Below, one piece after another: positions 1 through 6,001 of a stretch of DNA of 6,001 nt. The stretch comes from Mariprofundaceae bacterium (GTDB taxonomy: Bacteria > Pseudomonadota > Zetaproteobacteria > Mariprofundales > Mariprofundaceae). The stretch covers positions 1-6,001 of the forward strand of contig JALUXN010000301.1 of NCBI GenBank assembly GCA_027018975.1, read 5' to 3'. The notes beneath the pieces were generated by a model that searched no databases, was not told where the DNA came from, and saw only the letters and a list, made by a program, of their open reading frames with translations. Made by a program: the position numbers and the translations under genes. Positions within the stretch are counted from its first letter, which is position 1, and every line of letters starts with the position of its first letter.

Positions 1-1
1 G

Positions 2-709
2 GCGCTGGAGCATTATCAACGCTTCTTCCCGATGCTGATGACGGCTGCCGGCACGGTGCAGCCGGCCAATGTGCTGATTATGGGCGCGGGCGTGGCCGGT
101 CTGCAGGCGATCGCTACGGCGCGGCGTCTGGGTGCGAAGGTGGCAGTGTTCGACGTGCGCGCAGCGGCCAAGGAGCAGGTGGAGAGTCTCGGTGCGCAGT
201 TTGTCGAGGTCGAGGCGGATGTCGATGCTGAGGATGCCGGCGGCTACGCCAAAGAGATGGATGATGACTACAAGGCGCGGCAGGCGGCGCTGATCGCCGA
301 ACATGCCGCCAAGGCGGATGTGATTATCACCACCGCACTGATTCCCGGCCGGCCGGCGCCGGTGCTGATCACCGAGGAGATGGTGCAGTCGATGAAGACC
401 GGTTCGGTGATTGTCGATCTGGCTGTGGAGATGGGCGGCAACTGCCCGCTCTCCGAGCTCGACAAGGTGGTGGTTAAGCACGGCGTCACGCTGGTCGGCG
501 TGAGCAATATTCCGGCGCTGATGGCCACCGATGCGAGCAGCCTCTACGCGCGCAACCTGTTCAATTTCCTGCAGCTGATGCTTGATGACGGCGCCCTGAC
601 GATCGATCAGGAGGATGAGATCATCGCCGCTTCGCTGCTCTGCCGCGATGGTGCGTTTTTGAAGCCGGAGCTGCTGCCCAATGACTCAACCACGGAGGCC
701 ACATCATGA
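2..709 (+). CDS. pntAA: NAD(P) transhydrogenase subunit alpha 1 (PntAA), 5' partial
   Basis: This is the NAD(H)-binding domain I of the proton-translocating transhydrogenase, a peripheral subunit on the cytoplasmic face that transfers hydride between NADH and NADP+. The frame is open to the left edge and gives 235 visible residues; by comparison with the family, roughly 150 N-terminal residues lie outside, so the ATG at 32 is an internal methionine. In the visible part, the family signature FFPMLMTAAGTV (residues 8-19) precedes a Rossmann GAGVAG at 28-33, with Asp51 at the end of the second strand where the adenosine ribose is bound. The mobile-loop segment GGYAKEMDDDYKARQA follows at 80-95, then ITTALIPGRPAP (109-120) and DLAVEMGGNCPLSE (139-152). 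The protein ends without membrane segments, so this is the three-subunit type and not an E. coli-like fused PntA. Its TGA stop overlaps the pntAB ATG as ATGA, implying translational coupling. The promoter lies outside the window. Confidence 0.96.
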   Translation, partial: ALEHYQRFFPMLMTAAGTVQPANVLIMGAGVAGLQAIATARRLGAKVAVFDVRAAAKEQVESLGAQFVEVEADVDAEDAGGYAKEMDDDYKARQAALIAEHAAKADVIITTALIPGRPAPVLITEEMVQSMKTGSVIVDLAVEMGGNCPLSELDKVVVKHGVTLVGVSNIPALMATDASSLYARNLFNFLQLMLDDGALTIDQEDEIIAASLLCRDGAFLKPELLPNDSTTEATS

Positions 710-1053
710 GTATGCAAGCCATGCACGAAGCGGTGGCACAGGCGGGCGGCGCCCATGCTGCGCACGCCACTGCTGATCCGATCGTCTTCTCTTTTACTGT
801 TTTTGTACTGGCGGTGATTGTCGGTTACCACGTGGTCTGGAATGTGACGCCGGCGCTGCACACACCGCTGATGAGTGTCACCAACGCCATCTCCAGTATC
901 ATTATTGTCGGCGCACTGCTCGCCTCCGGCCCCATCGAGATGAATCTCGCCACCGTGCTCGGGCTGATCGCTGTCGGCCTCGCCTCGGTCAATATCTTTG
1001 GCGGATTCATGGTCACCCAGCGCATGCTGGCGATGTTCAAGAAGCGGAAATAA
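706..1053 (+). CDS. pntAB: NAD(P) transhydrogenase subunit alpha 2 (PntAB), membrane subunit
   Basis: This is the small membrane subunit that, with the N-terminal half of PntB, forms the proton channel (domain II) of transhydrogenase in the inner membrane. It has 115 residues and about three hydrophobic segments, near residues 26-44, 56-74 and 81-101. The central block GYHVVWNVTPALHTPLMSVT (40-59), continuing NAISSIIIVGALL, and the C-terminal SVNIFGGFMVTQRML (94-108) match the C-terminal membrane part of E. coli PntA almost residue for residue. A basic tail FKKRK closes the protein. The first 24 residues are Ala/His-rich and poorly conserved. The start at 706 is supported by GGAGG at 694-698, seven bases upstream, and by the ATGA overlap with pntAA. 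A second ATG two codons in cannot be excluded but is less well spaced. The overlap is typical of split pnt operons and is not a frameshift of a fused gene. Confidence 0.96.
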   Translation: MSMQAMHEAVAQAGGAHAAHATADPIVFSFTVFVLAVIVGYHVVWNVTPALHTPLMSVTNAISSIIIVGALLASGPIEMNLATVLGLIAVGLASVNIFGGFMVTQRMLAMFKKRK

Positions 1054-1062
1054 GGGGTTCTC

Positions 1063-2463
1063 ATGTTATCTGTGAATATGGTTCAGCTGGCCTACCTGCT
1101 CGCCTCTGTCCTGATTATTTTCGCCCTCAAAGGCTTAGCCAGCCCGGAATCAGCGCGGCGCGGCAACCTCTTCGGCATGCTCGGCATGGGGCTGGCTGTG
1201 CTGGTAACACTGCAGCTCGATTCGGTGCAGAACTATGCATGGATCTTCGCCGCCATCGCCTTCGGCGGCCTGATCGGCGGCACTGTGGCGCGCAAGATTC
1301 CGATGACCCACATGCCGCAGACGGTCGCCTTCATGCACTCGCTGGTCGGCCTTGCCGCGGTGATGATTGCCGTCTCCGCTGCCTATGATCCGGTCGCCTA
1401 TGGCATTGCCAATGCAGCTGGCGGCCTCTATCCGGCCAGCCGCATTGAGCTGTTTCTGGGCACCTTCATCGGCGCCATCACCTTCACCGCTTCGTTGATC
1501 GCCTTCGGCAAACTGCAAGGGCTGCTCTCCGGCAAACCGCTGGTCTTCGCCGGCCAGCATCTGCTCAATCTTATCCTCGGCGTGGTGATGATCGCTGCCG
1601 GCATCATCTTCTGCATGAACGGTGCGTGGATGCCGTTCCTGCTCATGCTGGCGGTGGCGTTGCTGCTCGGTGTGCTGCTGATTGTGCCGATTGGTGGCGC
1701 CGACATGCCGGTGATCGTCTCGATGCTCAACTCCTACTCCGGCTGGGCGGCCGCTGGCATCGGCTTCACGCTCGGCAACAACATGCTCATTGTCGCCGGC
1801 GCACTGGTCGGCTCCTCCGGCGCGATCCTCTCCTACATTATGTGCAAGGCGATGAACCGCTCGCTGTTGCATGTGCTGCTCGGCGGCTTCGGCGGCGATG
1901 CGCCGGCAGCCGGTGGTGCGGCTGCTGCGACCGATCGCCCCTACAAGAGTGGCGCGGCCGAAGATGCGGCGTTCCTGCTCGCCAATGCACGTTCGGTGGT
2001 GATTGTGCCCGGTTACGGATTGGCCGTAGCGCGTGCCCAGCATGCGCTGAAGGAGATGGTGGATGTGCTCACGGCGCAGGGTGTGCAGGTAAAATTCGCC
2101 ATCCATCCGGTGGCTGGCCGCATGCCCGGTCATATGAATGTGCTGCTGGCCGAGGCCGATGTGCCGTATGACATTGTCTTCGAGATGGATGAGATCAATT
2201 CGGAGTTCTCTGATACCGATGTGGCGCTGGTGATTGGCGCCAACGACGTGACCAATCCAGCCGCCAAGAGTGATCCGAGCAGCCCGATCTACGGCATGCC
2301 GATTCTGGAGGTCTCCAAGGCGCAGCATGTGATTGTCATCAAACGCTCCATGGCTGTCGGCTACGCCGGCCTCGATAATGATCTCTTCTACATGGATCAG
2401 ACGATGATGCTCTTCTCCGACGCCAAAAAGGCGTGTGAAACGATTGTGCAGGCGCTGGATTAA
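1063..2463 (+). CDS. pntB: NAD(P) transhydrogenase subunit beta (PntB)
   Basis: PntB completes the membrane domain and supplies the NADP(H)-binding domain III of the proton-pumping transhydrogenase. At 466 residues it is about the family length (E. coli about 462). The N-terminal half, to about residue 275, is a series of hydrophobic helices. It contains His92 in VAFMHSLVGLAAV, equivalent to the proton-channel histidine His91 of E. coli, and Asp214/Asn223 in GGADMPVIVSMLNSYSGWAA. A Gly/Ala-rich linker (about 274-290) leads to domain III. Domain III shows PGYGLAVARAQ (316-326), HPVAGRMPGHMNVLLAEA (348-365), EMDEIN (374-379), GANDVTNPAA (392-401) and KRSMAVGYAGLDN (427-439), which are the NADP-binding loops of the family. 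The start at 1063 follows AAGGGG (1052-1057) with a 5-base spacer, and the gap to pntAB is only 9 bases, so the gene is the last of the pnt operon. No key residue is missing. Confidence 0.97.
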   Translation: MLSVNMVQLAYLLASVLIIFALKGLASPESARRGNLFGMLGMGLAVLVTLQLDSVQNYAWIFAAIAFGGLIGGTVARKIPMTHMPQTVAFMHSLVGLAAVMIAVSAAYDPVAYGIANAAGGLYPASRIELFLGTFIGAITFTASLIAFGKLQGLLSGKPLVFAGQHLLNLILGVVMIAAGIIFCMNGAWMPFLLMLAVALLLGVLLIVPIGGADMPVIVSMLNSYSGWAAAGIGFTLGNNMLIVAGALVGSSGAILSYIMCKAMNRSLLHVLLGGFGGDAPAAGGAAAATDRPYKSGAAEDAAFLLANARSVVIVPGYGLAVARAQHALKEMVDVLTAQGVQVKFAIHPVAGRMPGHMNVLLAEADVPYDIVFEMDEINSEFSDTDVALVIGANDVTNPAAKSDPSSPIYGMPILEVSKAQHVIVIKRSMAVGYAGLDNDLFYMDQTMMLFSDAKKACETIVQALD

Positions 2464-2530
2464 CCATGGGCGATCTGAACAGTTCCACTCTGCAGAGCTA
2501 GTTACCGCATTCCCTTAGAAACCATGATCA

Positions 2531-2564
2531 CGTCATCCCGATGCAGGCTCGGGATGACCGTTTT
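2531..2564 (+). terminator. Palindrome with short T-run between convergent pntB and prfC; probable pnt terminator or dispersed repeat
   Basis: GTCATCCCGA at 2532-2541 and TCGGGATGAC at 2549-2558 form a perfect 10-bp inverted repeat with a 7-base loop. Two bases later comes TTTT (2561-2564). It lies 68 bp after the pntB stop, where a terminator is expected. The T-run is short, so termination may be partial. Read from the prfC side, the sequence after the hairpin is not T-rich, so bidirectional function is less certain. GTCATCCCG/CGGGATGAC arms also resemble extragenic palindromic repeats found scattered in many bacterial genomes, so it may be one copy of a repeat family. Confidence 0.6.
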
Positions 2565-2574
2565 ATGCGACTAC

Positions 2575-4155
2575 CTATAGCTGCTCGCGGGTTTTGTGGA
2601 ATACGATCTCCGGCCACTGCTCTTCGGTATAGTTCAGCTTCCAGGCGCTCGGCGCCAGATAGGTAAGGAAGCCGTCGCCATCTTCGGCCAAGTTGGACTC
2701 AAACAGGCGGCGGAATTCGGCCATCTTCTTCTCATTATCGCTGGTGATCCAGCGCGCCACCTGAAAATCGGTGGCGACGTAGTCGGCATCGACTTTGTAC
2801 TCCGCCTTCAGCCGCGCTACCGTGACATCGAACTGCAGCACACCGACCGCGCCGAGGATGTAGTCGCCGCCGAGCAGCGTCTTGAATACCTGCACCGCCC
2901 CCTCTTCGGAGAGCTGCACCAGCCCCTTGTGGAGCTGTTTGCGCTTCATCGGATCTTTCAGACGGATGCGGCGGAAGAGCTCCGGTGCGAAGTTGGGGAT
3001 GCCGGTGAACTTGAGTTTCTCCTTGCTGGTGAAGGTGTCGCCGATCTTGATCGTGCCGTGGTTGTGGATGCCGATAATATCGCCGGCATACGCCTCTTCG
3101 ACATGGGCGCGATCCTGCGCCATGAAGATGGTGGCGTTGGGGATCTTGATCGCCTTGCCGAGACGGTGGTGTTGCACGGTCATCCCCTTGTGGAAGCGGC
3201 CGGAGCAGATGCGGAAGAAGGCGATGCGGTCGCGGTGCGCTGGATCCATATTGGCCTGAATCTTGAAGCAGAAGGCGGAAAACTCCGCTTCGTCGGGCTG
3301 TACCATCCGTTCGACGGCCGCGCGTGGCGCCGGTGGCGGTGAGAGTTCGACAAAGGCATCGAGCAGCTCTTTGACGCCGAAATTGTTGATCGCCGAGCCG
3401 AAAAAGACCGGCGTTTGCGAGCCGTTGAGGAAATGCTCCAGATCAAACGGATCGGCGGCACCCTCCAGCAGTTCAATATCGTCGCGCAGTTCATCGGCCT
3501 GTGCGCCGAGCAGTTCGTCGAGCTTCGGATCGGCGAGATCGTCGATGCGGATCGCCTCGAAATCGCGTGTTTCCGCGCCGGCGGTGAAGAGGTTCAGCTC
3601 CTTCTTGTAGAGGTTATAGACCCCCTTGAAATTTTTGCCCATACCGATCGGCCAAGACATCGGCGTGCACTCGATCTGCAGCTTCTCCTCAATATCGGTG
3701 AGCAGGTCGAGCGGCTCCAGGCCTTCGCGGTCGAGCTTGTTGATGAAGGTGACGATCGGCGTGTTGCGCATGCGGCAGACCTCCATCAACTTCTCGGTCT
3801 GCGGCTCCACACCGTTGCCGGAGTCGATCACCATCATCGCCGAATCGACCGCTGTCAGCACGCGGTAGGTATCCTCGGAGAAGTCCTGATGGCCGGGGGT
3901 GTCGAGCAGGTTGACCTCGTAGTCGCGGTAATTGAATTTCATCACCGACGAGGCGACCGAAATACCGCGCTCCTGCTCGATCTTCATCCAGTCGGAGGTG
4001 GCGTGGCGGCTGGCTTTGCGCGCCTTCACCGCGCCGGCCATCTGAATCGCGCCGCCGAACATCAGCAGCTTTTCGGTCAGCGTGGTTTTACCGGCATCGG
4101 GGTGAGAGATGATGCCGAAGGTGCGGCGTTTTTCGATTTCTCGGGTCAGGCTCAT
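2575..4155 (-). CDS. prfC: Peptide chain release factor 3 (RF3)
   Basis: RF3 is a cytoplasmic translational GTPase that speeds release of RF1 or RF2 from the ribosome after peptide hydrolysis. The product has 526 residues (E. coli RF3 has 529) and aligns over its full length. The G domain shows the P-loop SHPDAGKTT (17-25), RGIS in the switch I/G2 region (63-66), DTPGHQ (85-90) with the catalytic-type His89, NKLD (139-142) and GSAINNFG (253-260). The HPDAGKTT form, with Pro where EF-G has Ile, is characteristic of RF3. Domain II follows with FKIQANMDPAHRDR (297-310) and HNHGTIKIGDTFT (364-376). Domain III contains FTGIPNFAPELFRRIRLKD (383-401) and GAVGVLQFDV (435-444). The protein ends FHKTREQL. 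GAGG at 4161-4164, with a 5-base spacer, supports the ATG at 4155-4153. The gene is monocistronic here, convergent with pntB and divergent from gltB. Nothing indicates degradation. Confidence 0.97.
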   Translation of the reverse strand: MSLTREIEKRRTFGIISHPDAGKTTLTEKLLMFGGAIQMAGAVKARKASRHATSDWMKIEQERGISVASSVMKFNYRDYEVNLLDTPGHQDFSEDTYRVLTAVDSAMMVIDSGNGVEPQTEKLMEVCRMRNTPIVTFINKLDREGLEPLDLLTDIEEKLQIECTPMSWPIGMGKNFKGVYNLYKKELNLFTAGAETRDFEAIRIDDLADPKLDELLGAQADELRDDIELLEGAADPFDLEHFLNGSQTPVFFGSAINNFGVKELLDAFVELSPPPAPRAAVERMVQPDEAEFSAFCFKIQANMDPAHRDRIAFFRICSGRFHKGMTVQHHRLGKAIKIPNATIFMAQDRAHVEEAYAGDIIGIHNHGTIKIGDTFTSKEKLKFTGIPNFAPELFRRIRLKDPMKRKQLHKGLVQLSEEGAVQVFKTLLGGDYILGAVGVLQFDVTVARLKAEYKVDADYVATDFQVARWITSDNEKKMAEFRRLFESNLAEDGDGFLTYLAPSAWKLNYTEEQWPEIVFHKTREQL

Positions 4156-4160
4156 GGGTT

Positions 4161-4164
4161 CCTC
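4161..4164 (-). promoter_or_regulatory. Ribosome binding site of prfC
   Basis: GAGG on the minus strand, followed by AA, sits five bases before the prfC ATG and fixes that start. The same bases belong to an upstream ATG AGG AAC CCA TGA micro-ORF (4166-4152) whose stop overlaps the prfC ATG; that ORF has no purine-rich site of its own. Confidence 0.7.
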
Positions 4165-4207
4165 ATGGGGTTGAACAGGTCGTTGCGGGCATGCCGCAGG
4201 GCGGCGC

Positions 4208-4236
4208 AGTGTAGCGATTTTTTTCGCAGATGTTGC
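4208..4236 (-). promoter_or_regulatory. Candidate sigma-70-type promoter for prfC
   Basis: Read on the minus strand, TACACT (4213-4208) is a good -10 hexamer (4 of 6 to TATAAT). It is preceded, after a 17-bp spacer containing seven consecutive A residues, by GCAACA (4236-4231), which keeps only the second half of the TTGACA consensus. Transcription would begin near 4200 and leave a leader of about 45 bases before the prfC ATG. The position and spacing fit, but the -35 is weak. Confidence 0.4.
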
Positions 4237-4302
4237 GGTTTTTGTGCGATGTGGCGCACTTACTTGGCTGAGACTGGAGAATTGGCTCTGTTTTGGCTAG
4301 TC

Positions 4303-4320
4303 TGCGCGCCCTTTCGCGCA
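4303..4320 (+). repeat. Short GC-rich inverted repeat upstream of gltB
   Basis: TGCGCG (4303-4308) and CGCGCA (4315-4320) are perfect reverse complements around a 6-base CCCTTT loop, about 60-80 bases before the gltB ATG. It may form a hairpin in the leader RNA or be an operator half-site pair. No T-run follows, so it is not a standard terminator. A 6-bp stem in GC-rich DNA could also arise by chance. Confidence 0.35.
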
Positions 4321-4321
4321 T

Positions 4322-4350
4322 GGGCGGGGGAGGTTCCGGGAGGGTATGGG
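4322..4350 (+). promoter_or_regulatory. Guanine-run cluster (potential G-quadruplex) in the gltB leader
   Basis: Five runs of three or more G lie on the gltB sense strand at 4322-4324, 4326-4330, 4338-4340, 4342-4344 and 4348-4350, with intervening loops of 1, 7, 1 and 3 bases. Any four consecutive runs satisfy the usual G3+N1-7 pattern. The cluster ends 20 bases before the gltB ribosome binding site, so a folded form could influence transcription or ribosome access. The pattern is seen directly; folding and function are inference. Confidence 0.4.
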
Positions 4351-4370
4351 TTTCCGGTCTGAGATGTAAC

Positions 4371-4376
4371 GAGGTG
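4371..4376 (+). promoter_or_regulatory. Ribosome binding site of gltB
   Basis: GAGGTG lies five bases before the ATG at 4382 and decides the start. An in-frame TAA at 4367-4369 rules out any earlier start except a GTG at 4376, which overlaps the site itself. Confidence 0.75.
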
Positions 4377-4381
4377 TGGGT

Positions 4382-6001
4382 ATGAGCGACTTTCAAGCTG
4401 ATTTTCAAGCTGGTAAAACAACAGGTCTGCGGCAGCAGCCGGAGAAACAGGGGTTGTACGACCCGCTGCACGAGCATGATGCCTGCGGTGTCGGATTTGT
4501 CGCCCATATCAAAAACAAAAAGAGCCATGCGATTGTCGAGCAGGGGTTGGAGATCCTTTTGCGTTTGACTCATCGTGGTGCGGCCGGTGCTGATCCGCGC
4601 GAGGGCGATGGCGCGGGTATTTTGATCCAGATGCCGGATGAGTTTTTTCAGGCGGTGGCGGCGGATGCCGGGGTTGAGCTGCCGGCGGCTGGTGATTATG
4701 GCGTGGGCATGTTCTTTTTGCCGCAGAGTGATGATTATCGCGCGCGCTGCGAGGCGATCATCGAAGAGACGGTGGCGGCCGAAGGGCAGCAGTTGCTGGG
4801 CTGGCGCGATGTGCCGGTCGATGCGGTGCATGCCGATCTGCCGGAGAGTGTGACGGCGTGTGAGCCGGTGATCCGCCAGTTGTTTGTCGGGCGCGGTGAC
4901 CAGTGCGCCGATCAGGATGCCTTCGAGCGCAAGCTGTTTGTGATCCGCAAGGTGCTGGAGAATCGCATCGCCGATCTGGGTGAGAGTGGTGCGGCGCGCT
5001 TTTACTGCAACTCCCTCTCCTCGCGCACGATTGTCTATAAGGGGATGTTCCTCTCCCATCAGGTGGGGGCGTACTACACCGATCTGCGCGATGCGCGCAT
5101 GACTTCGGCGCTGGCGCTGGTGCATCAGCGTTTTTCCACCAACACCTTCCCGTCGTGGGAGCTGGCGCACCCATTTCGCATGGTGGCGCACAATGGCGAG
5201 ATCAACACCGTGCGCGGCAATATCAACTGGATGAATGCCCGCCGCCACTCGATGAAATCGAGCGTGCTGGGCGACGATCTCGACAAGGTCTGGCCGCTGA
5301 TTCCCGAGGGGCAGTCCGATACCGCCTGCTTTGATAATGCGCTGGAGCTGCTGGTGATGGGCGGCTACTCGCTCACCCATGCGGCGATGCTGCTGATCCC
5401 TGAGGCGTGGGCGGGCAACAATTTGATGGATGCCAAGCGGCGTGCCTTTTATGAGCATCACGCGGCTCTGATCGAGCCGTGGGATGGCCCGGCGGCTGTG
5501 GCCTTTACTGATGGCCGCCAGATTGGCGCCACGCTCGATCGCAACGGTCTGCGTCCAGCACGCTATCTGATCACCGACGACGATCTGGTGGTGATGGCCT
5601 CCGAGATGGGTGTGCTCGATATTCCTGAAGAGAAGATCATCAAAAAGTGGCGCCTGCAGCCGGGCAAGATGTTCCTCATCGATCTGGAGCAGGGCGCGAT
5701 CATCAATGACGAGACGATCAAAGATGCGCTGGCCGGTGAGCGCGACTACGCCAAGATTCTGGCCGAGACACAGATCCAGCTGGAAGATCTCGATGTCGAA
5801 GTGGAGACGATCCAGCCGGATCACGATGCGCTGCTCAACCGTCAGCAGGCATTTGGCTACACGCAGGAGAATCTCAAGTTCCTCATCGCACCGATGGCGA
5901 TTACCGGTCAAGAGGCGACCGGCTCGATGGGCAATGATACGCCACACGCGGTACTCTCCAATCGCGCCAAGCCGCTCTATAACTACTTCCGCCAGCTCTT
6001 T
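4382..6001 (+). CDS. gltB: Glutamate synthase large subunit (GltB), 3' partial
   Basis: The large chain of glutamate synthase hydrolyses glutamine at an N-terminal Ntn-type glutaminase site and channels ammonia to 2-oxoglutarate at an FMN/Fe-S site, giving two glutamates in cytoplasmic ammonia assimilation. The first 540 codons are visible and remain open at the right edge; full-length family members have about 1,500 residues. Residues 1-34 are the propeptide, ending before Cys35 in HDACGVGFVAHI, the nucleophile freed by cleavage. The glutaminase domain then shows THRGAAGADPREGDGAG (63-79), VHQRFSTNTFPSW (247-259), AHNGEINTVRGN (269-280), with the oxyanion-hole-type Asn271-Gly272, EGQSDT (309-314) and DRNGLRPARY (386-395). 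The central domain begins near 480 with RQQAFGYTQENLKFLIAPMA and GSMGNDTP (514-521). The FMN and Fe-S parts are outside, so NADPH- versus ferredoxin-dependent type cannot be decided here, and any gltD partner would lie further downstream. The start is set by GAGGTG at 4371 and an upstream in-frame stop. Confidence 0.96.
   Translation, partial: MSDFQADFQAGKTTGLRQQPEKQGLYDPLHEHDACGVGFVAHIKNKKSHAIVEQGLEILLRLTHRGAAGADPREGDGAGILIQMPDEFFQAVAADAGVELPAAGDYGVGMFFLPQSDDYRARCEAIIEETVAAEGQQLLGWRDVPVDAVHADLPESVTACEPVIRQLFVGRGDQCADQDAFERKLFVIRKVLENRIADLGESGAARFYCNSLSSRTIVYKGMFLSHQVGAYYTDLRDARMTSALALVHQRFSTNTFPSWELAHPFRMVAHNGEINTVRGNINWMNARRHSMKSSVLGDDLDKVWPLIPEGQSDTACFDNALELLVMGGYSLTHAAMLLIPEAWAGNNLMDAKRRAFYEHHAALIEPWDGPAAVAFTDGRQIGATLDRNGLRPARYLITDDDLVVMASEMGVLDIPEEKIIKKWRLQPGKMFLIDLEQGAIINDETIKDALAGERDYAKILAETQIQLEDLDVEVETIQPDHDALLNRQQAFGYTQENLKFLIAPMAITGQEATGSMGNDTPHAVLSNRAKPLYNYFRQLF
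4388..4411 (+). repeat. 12-bp tandem duplication in the gltB propeptide
   Basis: GACTTTCAAGCT (4388-4399) is followed directly by GATTTTCAAGCT (4400-4411). They differ only by a silent C/T change and encode Asp-Phe-Gln-Ala twice, at residues 3-10. The repeat is in frame and lies in the part removed before Cys35 becomes the N-terminus, so length change there should be tolerated. Confidence 0.85.

Larger units (their letters stand above)
4156..4381. other. Divergent prfC-gltB intergenic region
   Basis: These 226 bp must carry the start signals for both prfC (leftward) and gltB (rightward). The prfC side has a plausible -10/-35 pair. On the gltB side I see no convincing sigma-70 or sigma-54 promoter; GAGAAT at 4277-4282 is the best -10-like hexamer but lacks a good -35. 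TTGGCT occurs three times (4264-4269, 4282-4287, 4293-4298) with irregular spacing, which could be regulator contacts or chance. An imperfectly supported inverted repeat GTGCG/CGCAC lies at 4244-4248 and 4255-4259. No small gene or RNA could be recognised. Confidence 0.8.

Noticed and set aside
706..709. Possible frameshift breaking a fused pntA
   Set aside because: The ATGA overlap comes with a good GGAGG site, and separate alpha1 and alpha2 subunits are a known natural arrangement; both products look intact at the junction.
1626..2171. A 181-codon plus-strand frame inside pntB
   Set aside because: It is an Arg/Cys/Ala-rich out-of-frame shadow of conserved PntB sequence.
1150..2328. A 392-codon open frame on the minus strand opposite pntB
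   Set aside because: It mirrors the codon pattern of pntB, is His/Arg/Gln-rich, and has no recognisable motif.
2466..2501. A short ATG-to-TAG frame (11 codons) just after pntB
   Set aside because: Too short, no upstream ribosome binding site, and no resemblance to a known leader or toxin peptide.
4253..4268. Possible sigma-54 promoter (TGGCGC then TTGGC) for gltB
   Set aside because: The distance between the GG and GC elements is 12 bases instead of the required 10, so it does not fit.
3415..4362. A 315-codon plus-strand frame opposite prfC extending into the divergent region
   Set aside because: Its body is antisense to conserved RF3 motifs and its C-terminal part is only intergenic sequence; no family resemblance.
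4163..5947. A 594-codon open frame on the minus strand opposite gltB
   Set aside because: It is the antisense of an unmistakable gltB, is rich in His, Arg, Gln and Ile without any recognisable domain, and runs across the intergenic region; long antisense frames are expected in GC-rich coding DNA.

Overview
The window is a stretch of core bacterial chromosome that is GC-rich by eye and densely packed. It holds housekeeping metabolism and translation genes and shows no sign of mobile DNA. All four visible gene families point to a proteobacterium-like Gram-negative. The proton-translocating transhydrogenase is split into three subunits (PntAA, PntAB, PntB), as in Rhodospirillum rubrum, rather than having the fused PntA of E. 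coli. RF3 is close to the E. coli protein. The sequence alone does not place the organism more finely.

Layout. Positions 2-2463 (+) hold a transhydrogenase operon: the C-terminal part of pntAA (cut by the left edge), then pntAB (ATGA stop/start overlap), then pntB (9-nt gap). A 111-bp gap (2464-2574) separates pntB from the convergent prfC and carries a perfect 10-bp-stem palindrome followed by TTTT. prfC (2575-4155, -) encodes peptide chain release factor 3. A 226-bp divergent intergenic region (4156-4381) lies between prfC and gltB. It has a plausible sigma-70-type promoter for prfC, a small GC-rich hairpin, and a guanine-run cluster in the probable gltB leader. gltB (4382 to the right edge, +) encodes the glutamate synthase large chain. 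Its first 540 codons are visible, covering the propeptide, the whole glutaminase domain and the beginning of the central domain.

How the genes relate. The transhydrogenase uses the proton-motive force to make NADPH from NADH. If this GltB belongs to the NADPH-dependent type, glutamate synthase would be a major NADPH consumer, so the two flanking loci may be metabolically connected. They are separate transcription units with prfC between them on the opposite strand, so this is only an inference from function. No undescribed system was found. The points worth a second look are small: the palindrome, the guanine-run cluster, a 12-bp tandem duplication in the gltB propeptide, and a five-codon micro-ORF overlapping the prfC start.
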